Numbered from the stretch's first letter, positions 36,695-45,452 are shown. The stretch is DNA of 64,000 nucleotides from Hyphomicrobiales bacterium (GCA_016716745.1 JADJVD010000002.1:134033-198032), one strand, 5' to 3'. Numbers and translations: made by a program. Notes: generated by a model from the sequence alone, not told the origin.

Positions 36695-37693
36695 ATGGCG
36701 CTTCTTCCCGATCCGCTCGAACCCGCGACGCAACAGTTGATCGACGCGTGCCAGCGCGACTTTCCGCTCGTGGCGCAGCCGTTCGCGGCGATCGGCGCGC
36801 CGCTCGGTCTCGACGAGGCGGAGGTGCGGCGTCGCCTTGCCGACTTGATCGCCGCGGGCGCGGCGACGCGCCTTGGCGCGGTGGTGCGGCCGCATGCGGC
36901 CGGCGCCTCGACGCTGGCGGCGCTCGCGGCGCCTGCCGGGCGAATCGAGGAGATCGCGCGCATCGTCGGCGGCTTCGCCGGCGTCAACCACAATTACGAG
37001 CGCGAGAGCGCGTGGAACCTTTGGTTCGTCGTCACCGGCGCGAACGAGGCCGAGGTCGCCGGGACGCTCTCGGCCATCGTGCGCGAGACGGGTCTGGCCG
37101 TTCTCGATCTGCCGCTGGAGCGCGCCTATCATATCGATCTCGGCTTCGACCTGTTCCGCGCGCCGCGCGCGCGGGCCGCGCCGCGGCCCTTGCGGCGCCC
37201 GGCAGACGAGGCGGATCGGCGCGTTCTGGCGCAGATCGAGCGGGGTCTGCCGTTCGTTTCGCGCCCCTATGCCGAGGTCGCCGCGCGTCTCGGCGTCGCG
37301 GAGGCGGAAGTCATCGCGCGGCTCGCGGCGATGGTCGCGGACGGGGTGATCGTGCGCTTCGGCCTCGTCGTGCGTCACCAGTTCTTCGGCTATCGCGCCA
37401 ACGCGATGGCGGTGTGGGACGTCGCGGACGAGCGCGTCGACGAAATCGGCGCGCTGTTCGCGGGCGAGAGCCGCGTGACCTTGTGCTACCGCCGGCCGCG
37501 CCGGCCGCCGGGCTGGCGCTTCAACCTGTTCACGATGGTTCATGCGCGCACGCGCGAGGACGCGCTCGGCGTCGTCGAGCGTCTCGCCGCACAGGCGCAA
37601 GGCGCCGTTCGCGCGCGGGACGTGTTTTTCTCCCTGCGCTGCTTCAAGCAGCGCGGCGCGCGCTTCTCGGCCGCGAAGGAGGCGGCGGAATGA
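36695..37693 (+). CDS. nirDL: NirD-NirL fusion, siroheme decarboxylase subunits
   Basis: A 332-residue fusion of two AsnC/Lrp-like siroheme decarboxylase subunits. The first half (about 1-150) contains FPLVAQPFAAIGAPLGLDEA, TRLGAVVRPHAAGASTLAAL and GVNHNYERESAWNLWFVVTG. The second half (about 165-325) contains GLPFVSRPYAEVAARLGVAE, VRFGLVVRHQFFGYRANAMA, VWDVADERVDEIGALF and VTLCYRRPRRPPGWRFNLF. Together with NirG and NirH it removes the C12 and C18 acetate carboxyls from siroheme to give didecarboxysiroheme. Fused NirDL is known in some denitrifiers, so this is a variant and not an error. It overlaps nirG by 4 nt. Confidence 0.92.
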   Translation: MALLPDPLEPATQQLIDACQRDFPLVAQPFAAIGAPLGLDEAEVRRRLADLIAAGAATRLGAVVRPHAAGASTLAALAAPAGRIEEIARIVGGFAGVNHNYERESAWNLWFVVTGANEAEVAGTLSAIVRETGLAVLDLPLERAYHIDLGFDLFRAPRARAAPRPLRRPADEADRRVLAQIERGLPFVSRPYAEVAARLGVAEAEVIARLAAMVADGVIVRFGLVVRHQFFGYRANAMAVWDVADERVDEIGALFAGESRVTLCYRRPRRPPGWRFNLFTMVHARTREDALGVVERLAAQAQGAVRARDVFFSLRCFKQRGARFSAAKEAAE

Positions 37694-38142
37694 CGGCGCT
37701 CGACGCCATCGACCGGCGCATCGTCAACGCGCTGCAAGGCGGCTTTCCGGTCGCCGAGCGACCTTATGCGGAGGCCGCTGCGCGACTCGGGCTCGACGAG
37801 GACACGTTGATCGCGCGGCTTGGCGCGCTGATCGCGCGCGGCGCCATCTCGCGCTTCGGGCCGCTGTGGAATCCGGAAGAGATGGGCGGCGCGCTGTGTC
37901 TGGCGGCGATGGCGGTTCCGGCCGAGCGGTTCGAGGCGGTCGCCGAGCAGGTGAACGCGCATCCGGAAGTCGCGCATAATTACGAGCGCGAGCACCGTCT
38001 CAACATGTGGTTCGTGCTCTCCGCGCTCGATCCGGCGCGCATCGCCGGCGTCGCGCGTCGGATCGAGGCGGAAACCGGCCTCGCGGTTAAACTGATGCCG
38101 AAGGAGAAAGAGTTCTTCGTCGGCTTCCGGGTGGAGGCGTGA
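37690..38142 (+). CDS. nirG: Siroheme decarboxylase subunit NirG
   Basis: A 150-residue AsnC/Lrp-like subunit of the siroheme decarboxylase complex. It starts MTALDAIDRRIVNALQGGFP, followed by VAERPYAEAAARLGLDEDTL, AISRFGPLWNPEEMGGALCL and HPEVAHNYEREHRLNMWFVL. The HNYER-N-WFVL block is shared with the NirD half of the fusion. It is cytoplasmic. The nirDL stop and nirG start overlap (ATGA), as do nirG and nirH, implying stoichiometric translation. Confidence 0.9.
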   Translation: MTALDAIDRRIVNALQGGFPVAERPYAEAAARLGLDEDTLIARLGALIARGAISRFGPLWNPEEMGGALCLAAMAVPAERFEAVAEQVNAHPEVAHNYEREHRLNMWFVLSALDPARIAGVARRIEAETGLAVKLMPKEKEFFVGFRVEA

Positions 38143-38636
38143 CGATGCTCTGCGCCTTCGATCGCGCCTTGATCGCGGCGACCGCGAAGGGCCTGCCATT
38201 GACGAGCGATCCCTATGGCGAGATCGCCCGCGCGCTCGGCGCCTCGCGCGCCGAGGTGATCGAACGCGTGCGGCAGCTTCTGGAGGCAGGCGCGATCCGG
38301 CGCATCGGCGTCATTCCGAACCACTACGCGCTCGGCGTCGTCGCCAACGGCATGAGCGTGTGGGACGTCGCGGACGAGCGGGTCGACGAGATCGGCGCGC
38401 GGATCGGCGCGCTCGACTTCGTGACGCATTGCTACCGCCGGCCTCGGCACGGGCCGGACTGGCCCTACAATCTGTTCGCCATGGCGCATGGGCGCACGCG
38501 CGAGGAGGTTCTGGCGCGCGTCGCCGAGATCGCCGCGCTCGCCGGCGACGCCGTGCGCGCGCATGACGTCTTGTTCTCCAGACGCATTCTCAAGAAGACC
38601 GGGCTGCGCCCCGCCGCCGCGCGCCCCGAGGAGTGA
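38139..38636 (+). CDS. nirH: Siroheme decarboxylase subunit NirH
   Basis: A 165-residue AsnC/Lrp-like subunit similar to the NirL half of NirDL: GLPLTSDPYGEIARALGASR, AIRRIGVIPNHYALGVVANG, MSVWDVADERVDEIGARIGA, and FVTHCYRRPRHGPDWPYNLF. It probably works with NirDL and NirG in decarboxylating siroheme. The start is GTG at 38139 overlapping the nirG stop, or ATG at 38145. It ends 4 nt before nirJ. Confidence 0.9.
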   Translation: MTMLCAFDRALIAATAKGLPLTSDPYGEIARALGASRAEVIERVRQLLEAGAIRRIGVIPNHYALGVVANGMSVWDVADERVDEIGARIGALDFVTHCYRRPRHGPDWPYNLFAMAHGRTREEVLARVAEIAALAGDAVRAHDVLFSRRILKKTGLRPAAARPEE

Positions 38637-38640
38637 CGCG

Positions 38641-39870
38641 ATGTTCCGTCTGTCCCACTATCTGCGCACCGTGCTCGCCCCGCAGGCGCGCGCCGAACCG
38701 CATGGGCCGCGCGGCGCCGCGCCGCCGCTGCGCATGACCGGGCCGGTCGTGATCTGGAATCTGATCCGGCGCTGCAATCTGACCTGCCTGCACTGCTATT
38801 CCATCTCCGGCGACGTCGATTTTCCCGGCGAGCTGTCGAGCGAGCAGGTCTTCGCCACGCTCGACGATCTGAAGGCGTTCGGCGCGCCCGTCCTCATCCT
38901 GTCCGGCGGCGAGCCGCTTCTGCGCAAGGATCTGTTCGAGATCGCCGCGCGCGCCAAGGCGATGGGCTTCTTCCTGTGTCTGTCGACCAACGGCACGCTG
39001 ATCGACGCGGCGATGGCGGACCGCATCGCGGCGGCGGATTTCGACTATGTAGGCATCTCGCTCGACGGGCTCGCCGAAACGCATGACGTGGTGCGGCGCA
39101 AGCAGGGCGCCTTCGCCCGGTCGCTCGCCGCGCTGCGCCTGCTGCGCGACCGCGACGTGAAAGTCGGCGTGCGGTTCACCATGACGCAGGACAACGAGCG
39201 CCATCTCGAGCCGCTGATCGACCTGTGCGAGGCGGAGCGGTTCCCGAAGTTCTATTTGTCGCATCTCGTCTATGCGGGGCGCGGCGATAAGAATCGCGGC
39301 CGCGATTCGGAGCGTGCGGCGACGCGACGGGCGATGGACCTCCTGATCGCGCGGGCGCGGCGCGCCATCCTCGAGGGACGCGATCTCGAAATCGTCACCG
39401 GCAACAACGATGCCGACGGCGCCTATCTCCTGCAATGGGTCGAGGCGCATCATCCCGACCGCGCACCGGCGCTGCGGCGTCAGCTCGAACGCTGGGGCGG
39501 CAACGCCTCGGGCGTCAATGTCGCCAATATCGACAATCTCGGCCAGGTGCATCCCGATACGATGTGGTGGCATCACACGCTCGGCAATGTGAAGACGCGC
39601 AAGTTCTCGGAGATCTGGACGGACCTGTCCGATCCCGTTTTCGCCGGCCTCAAGCAGAGGCCGCGCGCGGTGAAGGGGCGCTGCGCGGCCTGCGCGCATC
39701 TGGCGATCTGCGGCGGCAACACGCGCATCCGCGCCCTGAAGGTAACCGGCGATCCCTGGGCGGAGGATCCCGGGTGCTATCTCACCGACGCCGAGATCGG
39801 CCTTGCGCAGGAGGGGCCGCGCGTCGAGGTCACGCCGTTCCGGGGAGCGCGTCATGCCGCTGCGGTGTAA
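38641..39870 (+). CDS. nirJ: Radical SAM heme d1 synthase NirJ
   Basis: A 409-residue radical SAM enzyme that replaces the propionates of didecarboxysiroheme on the way to heme d1. The SAM-binding [4Fe-4S] motif is Cys45-x3-Cys49-x2-Cys52 in RRCNLTCLHCYSISG. GGEP occurs in LILSGGEPLLRKDLFE. A C-terminal SPASM-like cysteine cluster (GRCAACAHLAICGGNTRIRA, then DPGCY) would bind a second cluster. Typical NirJ sequences include MWWHHTLGNVKTRKFSEIW. The start is the ATG at 38641. The nirN start lies inside its 3' end (17-nt overlap). Confidence 0.95.
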   Translation: MFRLSHYLRTVLAPQARAEPHGPRGAAPPLRMTGPVVIWNLIRRCNLTCLHCYSISGDVDFPGELSSEQVFATLDDLKAFGAPVLILSGGEPLLRKDLFEIAARAKAMGFFLCLSTNGTLIDAAMADRIAAADFDYVGISLDGLAETHDVVRRKQGAFARSLAALRLLRDRDVKVGVRFTMTQDNERHLEPLIDLCEAERFPKFYLSHLVYAGRGDKNRGRDSERAATRRAMDLLIARARRAILEGRDLEIVTGNNDADGAYLLQWVEAHHPDRAPALRRQLERWGGNASGVNVANIDNLGQVHPDTMWWHHTLGNVKTRKFSEIWTDLSDPVFAGLKQRPRAVKGRCAACAHLAICGGNTRIRALKVTGDPWAEDPGCYLTDAEIGLAQEGPRVEVTPFRGARHAAAV

Positions 39871-41341
39871 GGGCGTCGCGTTCGCGCTCGTCGTTCTGCT
39901 CGCGCCCTGCGCGGCGCAGGCGCAGGTCGACGCGCCGAGGCTTTACGAGCAGACGTGCGCGCAATGTCACGGCGCCGGTCGGCTCGGCGGCGTCGGGCCG
40001 GCCTTGCTGCCGGAGAATATGGGCCGGCTGCGCGGGCCAGCGGTCGCCAAGGTGATCGCGGAGGGTCGCGAGGCGACGCAGATGCCGGCCTTCGGCCAGC
40101 AGCTCGGCAAAGCGGAGATCGAGGCGCTCGCCGCCTTCGTCGCGACGCCGCTCGCGGAGACGCCCGCCTGGGGCATGGGCGAGATCCTGTCGAGCCGCGC
40201 GATCGAGCGCGAGGCGCCGACGCTGGCGAAGCCTGTCTTCGAGGCCGATCCGCTCAATCTGTTCGTCGTGGTCGAGACGGGCGACCATCACGCGACGATC
40301 CTCGACGGCGACAAGCTCGAGCCGATGGCGCGTTTCGCCACGCGCTTCGCCTTGCACGGCGGCCCGAAATTCTCGCCGGACGGCCGCTTCGTCTATTTCA
40401 TGTCGCGCGACGGATGGGTGGAGAAATACGACATCTGGTCGCTGCAGAAGATCGGCGAGGTGCGCGCCGGGGTGAATTCGCGCAACATCGCGCTGTCAGC
40501 GGACGGGCGCACCATCGCGGTGGCCAATTATCTGCCGAAGACGCTGGTGTTGCTCGACGCCGGGACGCTGACGCCTCTGCGCGTGCTCGACGCGACGGAC
40601 GCCTCCGGCGCCGCTTCGCGCGTCTCGGCCGTGTATCAGGCGCGGCCGCGCAATTCCTTCGTCGTGGCGCTGAAGGATGCGCCGGAAATCTGGGAGATCG
40701 GCGCGGGCGAGACCGGCTTCGCGCTGCGGCGCATCGCGGTGGACGAGCCGCTCGACGACTTCTTCTTCGATCCCTCTTATGCGCATGTATTCGGCTCGGC
40801 GCGCGAGGGCGCGGCCTCGAAGGTCTACAATCTCGACACCGGTCGGCAGGTGGCGGCGATGGCGCTGCCCGGCCTGCCGCATCTGGGCTCGGGCATCAGC
40901 TTCCGCCTCGGCGCGCGCAGCGTGATGGCGACGCCGCATCTGAAGTCGGGTCTGCTCTCCGTCATCGCGATGGACGACTGGAGCCTCGTCAAGACGATCC
41001 CGACTCCGGGGCCCGGCTTCTTCATGCGCAGCCACGAGAACTCGCGCTTCGCCTGGACAGACTCGATGATGAGCAAGGCGAAGGACACGATGTCGATCCT
41101 CGACAAGGAGACGCTCGAGATCGTCCGCTCGGTGACGCCGATCCCCGGCAAGACGGCGGCGCATGTCGAGTTCGACCGCGAGGGCAAGAAGGTTCTCGTC
41201 TCGATCTGGGAGGATCCGGGCGAGCTCGTCGTCTACGACGCGCAGACCTTTCAGGAGCTGAAGCGGCTGCCGATGCGCAAGCCCTCGGGCAAGTACAATG
41301 TCTTCAACAAGATCAATTTCTCCGAAGGCACCAGCCATTGA
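39854..41341 (+). CDS. nirN: NirN, NirS-like dihydro-heme d1 dehydrogenase
   Basis: A 495-residue periplasmic paralogue of NirS that catalyses the last step of heme d1 formation and helps transfer the cofactor. A signal peptide (GVAFALVVLLAPCAAQAQ) precedes a cytochrome c domain with Cys35-x2-Cys38-His39 (QTCAQCHGAGRLGG) and MPAFGQQL as the likely Met ligand. The d1-type propeller follows (ETGDHHATILDGDKLEPMAR, SRDGWVEKYDIWSLQKIGEV, TPHLKSGLLSVIAMDDWSLV, RLPMRKPSGKYNVFNKIN). It is the last recognised nir gene of the cluster, followed by a small anchored protein. Confidence 0.93.
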   Translation: MPLRCKGVAFALVVLLAPCAAQAQVDAPRLYEQTCAQCHGAGRLGGVGPALLPENMGRLRGPAVAKVIAEGREATQMPAFGQQLGKAEIEALAAFVATPLAETPAWGMGEILSSRAIEREAPTLAKPVFEADPLNLFVVVETGDHHATILDGDKLEPMARFATRFALHGGPKFSPDGRFVYFMSRDGWVEKYDIWSLQKIGEVRAGVNSRNIALSADGRTIAVANYLPKTLVLLDAGTLTPLRVLDATDASGAASRVSAVYQARPRNSFVVALKDAPEIWEIGAGETGFALRRIAVDEPLDDFFFDPSYAHVFGSAREGAASKVYNLDTGRQVAAMALPGLPHLGSGISFRLGARSVMATPHLKSGLLSVIAMDDWSLVKTIPTPGPGFFMRSHENSRFAWTDSMMSKAKDTMSILDKETLEIVRSVTPIPGKTAAHVEFDREGKKVLVSIWEDPGELVVYDAQTFQELKRLPMRKPSGKYNVFNKINFSEGTSH

Positions 41342-41348
41342 GGCGGGC

Positions 41349-41792
41349 GTGACGACGCGCGCGGCCGACGCGACCGAGGCCAACCGGCGCATCGTCCGGC
41401 GCGGTCTCGTCGTGGTCGCGCTGATGGCGGCTCCTGTCGCCGCGCTGATGGCGTTGCAGGCCGGCGTGTTCGCGGCCTGCGCAAGCGCGACCACGGCCGA
41501 AGGCGTGCTCGACGGGCATGTCGCCTGGCGCGTCACGCGCATGACCTGCCGCGGGAGCGAGGCGCCCTATTACGACGTCGCCGTCGGCGCCGAGCACAAG
41601 ACGATGGCGACGGCGCTCGTCTCGCGCGGCGCGCCGGTTCCGCTCGAGGTCGTGCGGACGGCGGACGGCGCCGTCGCCGTGCGGCTCGACCGGGCGCGGG
41701 CGGGCACGGGCGAAGCGCTGGCGCGGCTCAATCTGCGCCGCTCCGGCTCGCCGGCCGAGCGCATCGATCTGCAGGCCGATGCGGCGCGTTGA
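41349..41792 (+). CDS. Hypothetical membrane-anchored periplasmic protein after nirN
   Basis: I do not recognise this 147-residue protein. It begins with a positively charged stretch (ADATEANRRIVRR), then one membrane segment at about 19-40 (GLVVVALMAAPVAALMALQA). The periplasmic part has two cysteines (FAACASATT and RMTCRGSEAPYYD) that might form a disulfide. The GTG start at 41349 lies 7 nt after the nirN stop; no good RBS is seen, so coupling to nirN is likely. Its place at the end of the nir operon suggests a role in cd1 nitrite reductase maturation or electron delivery, but nothing in the sequence shows this. It ends 6 nt from the convergent norF gene. Confidence 0.55.
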   Translation: MTTRAADATEANRRIVRRGLVVVALMAAPVAALMALQAGVFAACASATTAEGVLDGHVAWRVTRMTCRGSEAPYYDVAVGAEHKTMATALVSRGAPVPLEVVRTADGAVAVRLDRARAGTGEALARLNLRRSGSPAERIDLQADAAR

Positions 41793-41798
41793 TGCGGC

Positions 41799-42062
41799 TC
41801 AGGCCAGCCGCGCGGCGAGGGAGAGCCCGGCGAGAATCGCAAGCAGCGCGAAGACGCCCGCGCGCATGGCCTTGTTCCACGCCGGGGCGTGGCGGAGCTC
41901 GAGATAGTCGTTGAGCAGGAGCGACGCCTTGGCGAAGGCGGCCGCGAGCAACGCGACGACGAGCGCCGGGCCGAGCGGGCGCGCATCCGCCGCATGACCG
42001 ATGGGGATGGCGGCCAGCGTCAACGCGGCCATGACGAGCCAGACCAGCGCGAGGCGGATCAT
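41799..42062 (-). CDS. norF: NorF-like small membrane protein (cytochrome oxidase subunit IV-like)
   Basis: An 87-residue protein with three hydrophobic helices (about 2-20, 30-50, 65-85) and the short conserved block KASLLLNDYLELRHAPAWNK. This block is typical of the prokaryotic cytochrome c oxidase subunit IV family that accompanies NorE in nor operons. NorF supports NO reductase activity or assembly without being a catalytic subunit. The start at 42062 overlaps the norE stop (ATGA). It is the last gene of norQDEF and converges with the nir operon. Confidence 0.75.
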   Translation of the reverse strand: MIRLALVWLVMAALTLAAIPIGHAADARPLGPALVVALLAAAFAKASLLLNDYLELRHAPAWNKAMRAGVFALLAILAGLSLAARLA

Positions 42063-42634
42063 CAGCGCACCAGATAGATGACGGGGAAGACGAGAATCCA
42101 GACGAGATCGACCATGTGCCAGAAGGCCGCGCCCGTTTCGACGTTGAGGACGCTCGGGCGCGCCGCGACGATGGCGAGGATGATCAGCCCCAGGACGACA
42201 TGCAGCGCGTGGAAGCCGGTGATCAGGAAATACAGGGTGAAGAACGCGCCGCTGTCGATGGTGAGGCCGGCCGCAAGGTCGTGGGCGTATTCCCGACCCT
42301 TGAAGGCCAGAAACAGGAGGCCCAGCGCGCCGGCGGCGGCAAGATGAAGGCGCGTCGCGCGCACGCGTCGCTCGCGCGCCGCAAGCGCCGCGAAGGCGGC
42401 GAACAGCCCGCTGGTGACCAGCACGAGCAGATTGGCGAGGCCGGTCAGGCGGTCGAGATGGTCTTGCGCCTGTGCGAAGCCGCGCGGATCGCCGATGCGC
42501 GCGGCCGAGAAGGCGATCAGCGCGCCGCCGAACACCAGAAGCTCCGATCCGATGAGGATCCACATCATCGGATGGCCGGGCAGGCCGGCGAAAGGATCGC
42601 GGCCGCGCGGGGCGGGCGTCTCAGCCCGCGACAT
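42062..42634 (-). CDS. norE: NorE, cytochrome c oxidase subunit III-like protein
   Basis: A 190-residue membrane protein with five helices. COX3-like features are HPMMWILIGSELLVFGGALI, GREYAHDLAAGLTIDSGAFF, FLITGFHALHVVLGLIILAI and FWHMVDLVWILVFPVIYLVR. NorE is an accessory protein for membrane insertion or stability of the NorCB NO reductase. It overlaps the norD 3' end by 14 nt and norF by 3 nt. Confidence 0.9.
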   Translation of the reverse strand: MSRAETPAPRGRDPFAGLPGHPMMWILIGSELLVFGGALIAFSAARIGDPRGFAQAQDHLDRLTGLANLLVLVTSGLFAAFAALAARERRVRATRLHLAAAGALGLLFLAFKGREYAHDLAAGLTIDSGAFFTLYFLITGFHALHVVLGLIILAIVAARPSVLNVETGAAFWHMVDLVWILVFPVIYLVR

Positions 42635-44570
42635 GTCGATACATGTCCGGCAGCGCGTCGACGAGCTTCTCCGGGTTGGGCGTCATCGCGTAGCCGCCGG
42701 GCCCGAACAGATGCGCGATGTAGTCGCGCGCCTTGGCGTCGACGGTGACGGCGAAGACGGCCTGACCGAGGCGTCGCGCTTCCTGCACGGCGCGGCGCGT
42801 ATCCTCGACGCCGTGGCGGCCGTCGTAGTGATCGAGGTCGTTCGGCTTGCCGTCGGTGATGACGAGCAGGAGGCGGCGCTGCGCCTCGTGGGCGGCGAGA
42901 TGGCGCGAGACGTGCCGGATCGCCGCGCCCATGCGCGTGTAAAACCGCGGCGTCAGGCCCATCACGCGCCGGCGGATCGTCGCGTCGTTGGGCTCGTCGA
43001 AGCCTTTCACCTTCTCCAGCATCACGCGCTCGCGGCGCAGGGACGAGAAGGCGTGCACGCTGACCTGATCGCCGCACGCCTCGAGCCCGCCGATGAGCGC
43101 GACGAGCGCCTCGCGCGCGATCGCGATGACCGGACGGCCGGCGACGGAGCTTTCGGTCGAGCGCGATGCGTCGATGAGCACGCTGACGGCGAGGTCGCGC
43201 TCGTCGTCGCGAATCGCGGCGTAGACGCGGTCGCTGGCCTCGCCGGAGGCGAGGAGATCGCAGCGCGCGCGGACGATCTCGTCGAAATCGAGATCGAATC
43301 CGTCGCTCTGGCGTCGCACGATGCGGCGACGCGGGCGCAGCGCCTCGAACTGCCTGCGCACGCGCTCGATGCGACGGCGGGCCGCGGGGCTGTCGAGCGC
43401 GGCGTCGTCCTTTTCCTCCGCGACGCGCTCCTCGACGCGCACATGGTCGGGCAGATAGGCGGACGCTTTCCAATCCCACTCGGGATAGGTCGTCTCGCCG
43501 ATCAGGCGTTCGCGGTCGACGTCGCGCGGGCTGAGGTCGAGATGGAACATCAGCTTCTTCTTCGCCTTGTGCGAGACGCGCGCGAGCGACACCTCCTCGA
43601 GATCCTGCGCGGCCTTGCGGGCGTTGTCCTCCTCCTCGTCCTCGGTCGCGCGGTTGAGATTGAGAAACTCGACCCAGGAGAGAATCGACTCGAAGCGATA
43701 GAGGATGAAGCTGTCCTTGCGGTCGGCCTGATCGGACTTCTCGCGCCGGGCGCGCAGGGTCTTGTCGGAGCCCTGTGGCGCCGGGGCGCCGGCGCCCTGG
43801 TCCTCGTCGTCGGCCTTGCTTGCGTCGCCGGGCTTCGGCGGGGCGAGCAGAGGCCACAAGGCGACAGGGCGGAAGGGCTTGTAATCGTCCGGCGTCGGAA
43901 AGAGCGCGGGGTCGAACGCGTCGGCGCGGATGGCGCGCGCATACGCGTTGTCTTCGAGCGGAGCGCCGGCGACCAGCGCGCGAATCGCGGCCTCAAGCCC
44001 GGCCTCGACGGGCGGCAGCTTCGGCTGTCCGCGGATGGCGAGCAGCGCCGCGCCGATGAGATCGCGCATCGGCCGCAGCCCCGGCAGGGTGGCCAGCAGG
44101 CGCGCCTCGGCGCGCGTCGCGGCGCGCAGCATGGCGATGTCGGCGGCGAGCGCGCCCGGCGGCGGCGCGAACGGGGTTTCGACGAAGGCGCTCAGCGCGG
44201 CGAGCCACAGATAGAGGCCGCGATTGAGGTCGCGCGACTCGAACAGGGCGATGCTGCGCGGCAGCGCGAGGGTGCGCCCGTCATAGGCGGCGCGGGTGAC
44301 GTGATCGACGTCGCGGCCGAGGCGCCCGCGCGTGGAAACGCGGCTCTTCGAGACGGTGGCCGCCGAGGGCAGGATCTCGGTTCCCGGCGCGCCGCCCGCG
44401 GCGCGATGCAGAAGCCCGACGGAGATCGCCGCCTCGTCGTAGGCGACGCGCGCCTCCTCGTGTTTCGGCTCCGCGCCCCAATCGTAGACAAGACCGTGCC
44501 AGGCCGAGCCGACGGTCTCCTCGGGCTCCCAGAAATGGGGGATGCGCATCGCGCCCGCCTTTCGCGCCAC
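42621..44570 (-). CDS. norD: NorD, VWA-domain NO reductase activation protein
   Basis: A 649-residue cytoplasmic protein whose C-terminal von Willebrand factor A domain has an intact MIDAS (SVLIDASRSTESS, then the Thr region GLTPRFYTRMGAAIRHVSRH, and LLVITDGKPNDLDHYDGRHG). A charged central linker (KADDEDQGAGAPAPQGSDKT) precedes it. With the MoxR-type ATPase NorQ it forms a chaperone pair that inserts or activates the non-heme iron of NorB. The start could be 44570 or the in-frame ATG at 44549 (MRIPHFWEPEE), which better fits known NorD starts. It lies 2 nt after norQ. Confidence 0.93.
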   Translation of the reverse strand: MARKAGAMRIPHFWEPEETVGSAWHGLVYDWGAEPKHEEARVAYDEAAISVGLLHRAAGGAPGTEILPSAATVSKSRVSTRGRLGRDVDHVTRAAYDGRTLALPRSIALFESRDLNRGLYLWLAALSAFVETPFAPPPGALAADIAMLRAATRAEARLLATLPGLRPMRDLIGAALLAIRGQPKLPPVEAGLEAAIRALVAGAPLEDNAYARAIRADAFDPALFPTPDDYKPFRPVALWPLLAPPKPGDASKADDEDQGAGAPAPQGSDKTLRARREKSDQADRKDSFILYRFESILSWVEFLNLNRATEDEEEDNARKAAQDLEEVSLARVSHKAKKKLMFHLDLSPRDVDRERLIGETTYPEWDWKASAYLPDHVRVEERVAEEKDDAALDSPAARRRIERVRRQFEALRPRRRIVRRQSDGFDLDFDEIVRARCDLLASGEASDRVYAAIRDDERDLAVSVLIDASRSTESSVAGRPVIAIAREALVALIGGLEACGDQVSVHAFSSLRRERVMLEKVKGFDEPNDATIRRRVMGLTPRFYTRMGAAIRHVSRHLAAHEAQRRLLLVITDGKPNDLDHYDGRHGVEDTRRAVQEARRLGQAVFAVTVDAKARDYIAHLFGPGGYAMTPNPEKLVDALPDMYRHVAG

Positions 44571-44572
44571 GC

Positions 44573-45388
44573 TCAGCCGAAGACGGCGACGAACAGATCG
44601 CCCAGCGCGCGCTTGACCTCGGCGTCGTCGCTGAGCGGCTCGATGAGCGCGGCGCGCACGGCGTCCTCGATCTTCATGCCGGAGGCGATCAGCGTCGCGG
44701 CGTAGACGAGCAGGCGCGTCGAGGCGCCCTCCTCGAGGTCGCGCCCCTTCAGCTTGCGGATGGCGCCGGCGAGCGCGACGAGCCGCTCGGCGACGGGGCG
44801 CGCGACGCCGGTCTCGGCGACAAGCACATCCGCCTCGATGGCGGCGGGCGGATAGCCGAACTCGATCGCCATGAAGCGCTGGCGCGTCGAGGGCTTCAGG
44901 CTCTTCAGAATGTTCTGGTAGCCCGGATTGTAGGAGACGACGAGCATGAAGTCGTCCGGCGCGACGATCGTCTCGCCGGTGCGCTCGAGCGGCAGGATGC
45001 GGCGATCGTCCGTCAGCGGATGCAGGACGACCGTGACGTCCTTGCGCGCCTCCACCACCTCGTCGAGATAGCAGACGCCGCCGTTGCGCGCCGCGCGCGT
45101 CAGCGGCCCGTCCTGCCAGATCGTCTCGCCGCCCTTGATCAGCCAGCGTCCGGTCAGATCCGAGGCGGTGAGATCGTCATGGCAGGAGACGGTGGTGAGC
45201 GGGCGACCGAGACGGGCGGCCATGTGCGCGACGAAGCGCGTCTTGCCGCATCCGGTCGGGCCCTTGACCAGCAGCGGCAGACGATTGCGGAACGCCGCCT
45301 CGAACACGGCGCATTCGTCGCCGACCGGCTGATAGAAGGGAATGGCGACGGCGCCGTCGACGGCGGCAGGAAGGGGCTGGGCGTTCAT
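44573..45388 (-). CDS. norQ: NorQ, MoxR-type AAA ATPase for NO reductase activation
   Basis: A 271-residue AAA+ ATPase. Walker A is GPTGCGKT (43-50), Walker B is GGVCYLDEVVEA, and sensor 1 is in LVVSYNPGYQNI. The core TVSCHDDLTASDLTGRWLIK and LKPSTRQRFMAIEFGYPP are typical of NorQ/CbbQ. It acts with NorD. The start is the ATG at 45388 with AGGACAAGG upstream. It lies 133 nt after norB, separated by an intrinsic terminator-like hairpin. Confidence 0.94.
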   Translation of the reverse strand: MNAQPLPAAVDGAVAIPFYQPVGDECAVFEAAFRNRLPLLVKGPTGCGKTRFVAHMAARLGRPLTTVSCHDDLTASDLTGRWLIKGGETIWQDGPLTRAARNGGVCYLDEVVEARKDVTVVLHPLTDDRRILPLERTGETIVAPDDFMLVVSYNPGYQNILKSLKPSTRQRFMAIEFGYPPAAIEADVLVAETGVARPVAERLVALAGAIRKLKGRDLEEGASTRLLVYAATLIASGMKIEDAVRAALIEPLSDDAEVKRALGDLFVAVFG

Positions 45389-45424
45389 CCTTGTCCTCTC
45401 GGGTCGACAGGTTTCGGGCGCGGC

Positions 45425-45452
45425 AAGAAAAAGGCGCCGCGCGGGCGGCGCC
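45425..45452 (-). terminator. Rho-independent terminator-like hairpin between norB and norQ
   Basis: Read on the minus strand, GGCGCCGC-CCGC-GCGGCGCC (45452 to 45433) is a perfect 8-bp GC stem with a 4-nt loop, immediately followed by TTTTTCTT (to 45425). This is a textbook intrinsic terminator 70 nt after the norB stop and 37 nt before norQ. It would favour norCB transcripts over norQDEF. Confidence 0.8.

Noticed and set aside
41794..41811. Hairpin GCGGCT-CAGGCC-AGCCGC between the convergent nir and nor operons as a bidirectional terminator
   Set aside because: It has no T-tract on either strand and overlaps the norF 3' end; short GC stems are common by chance here.
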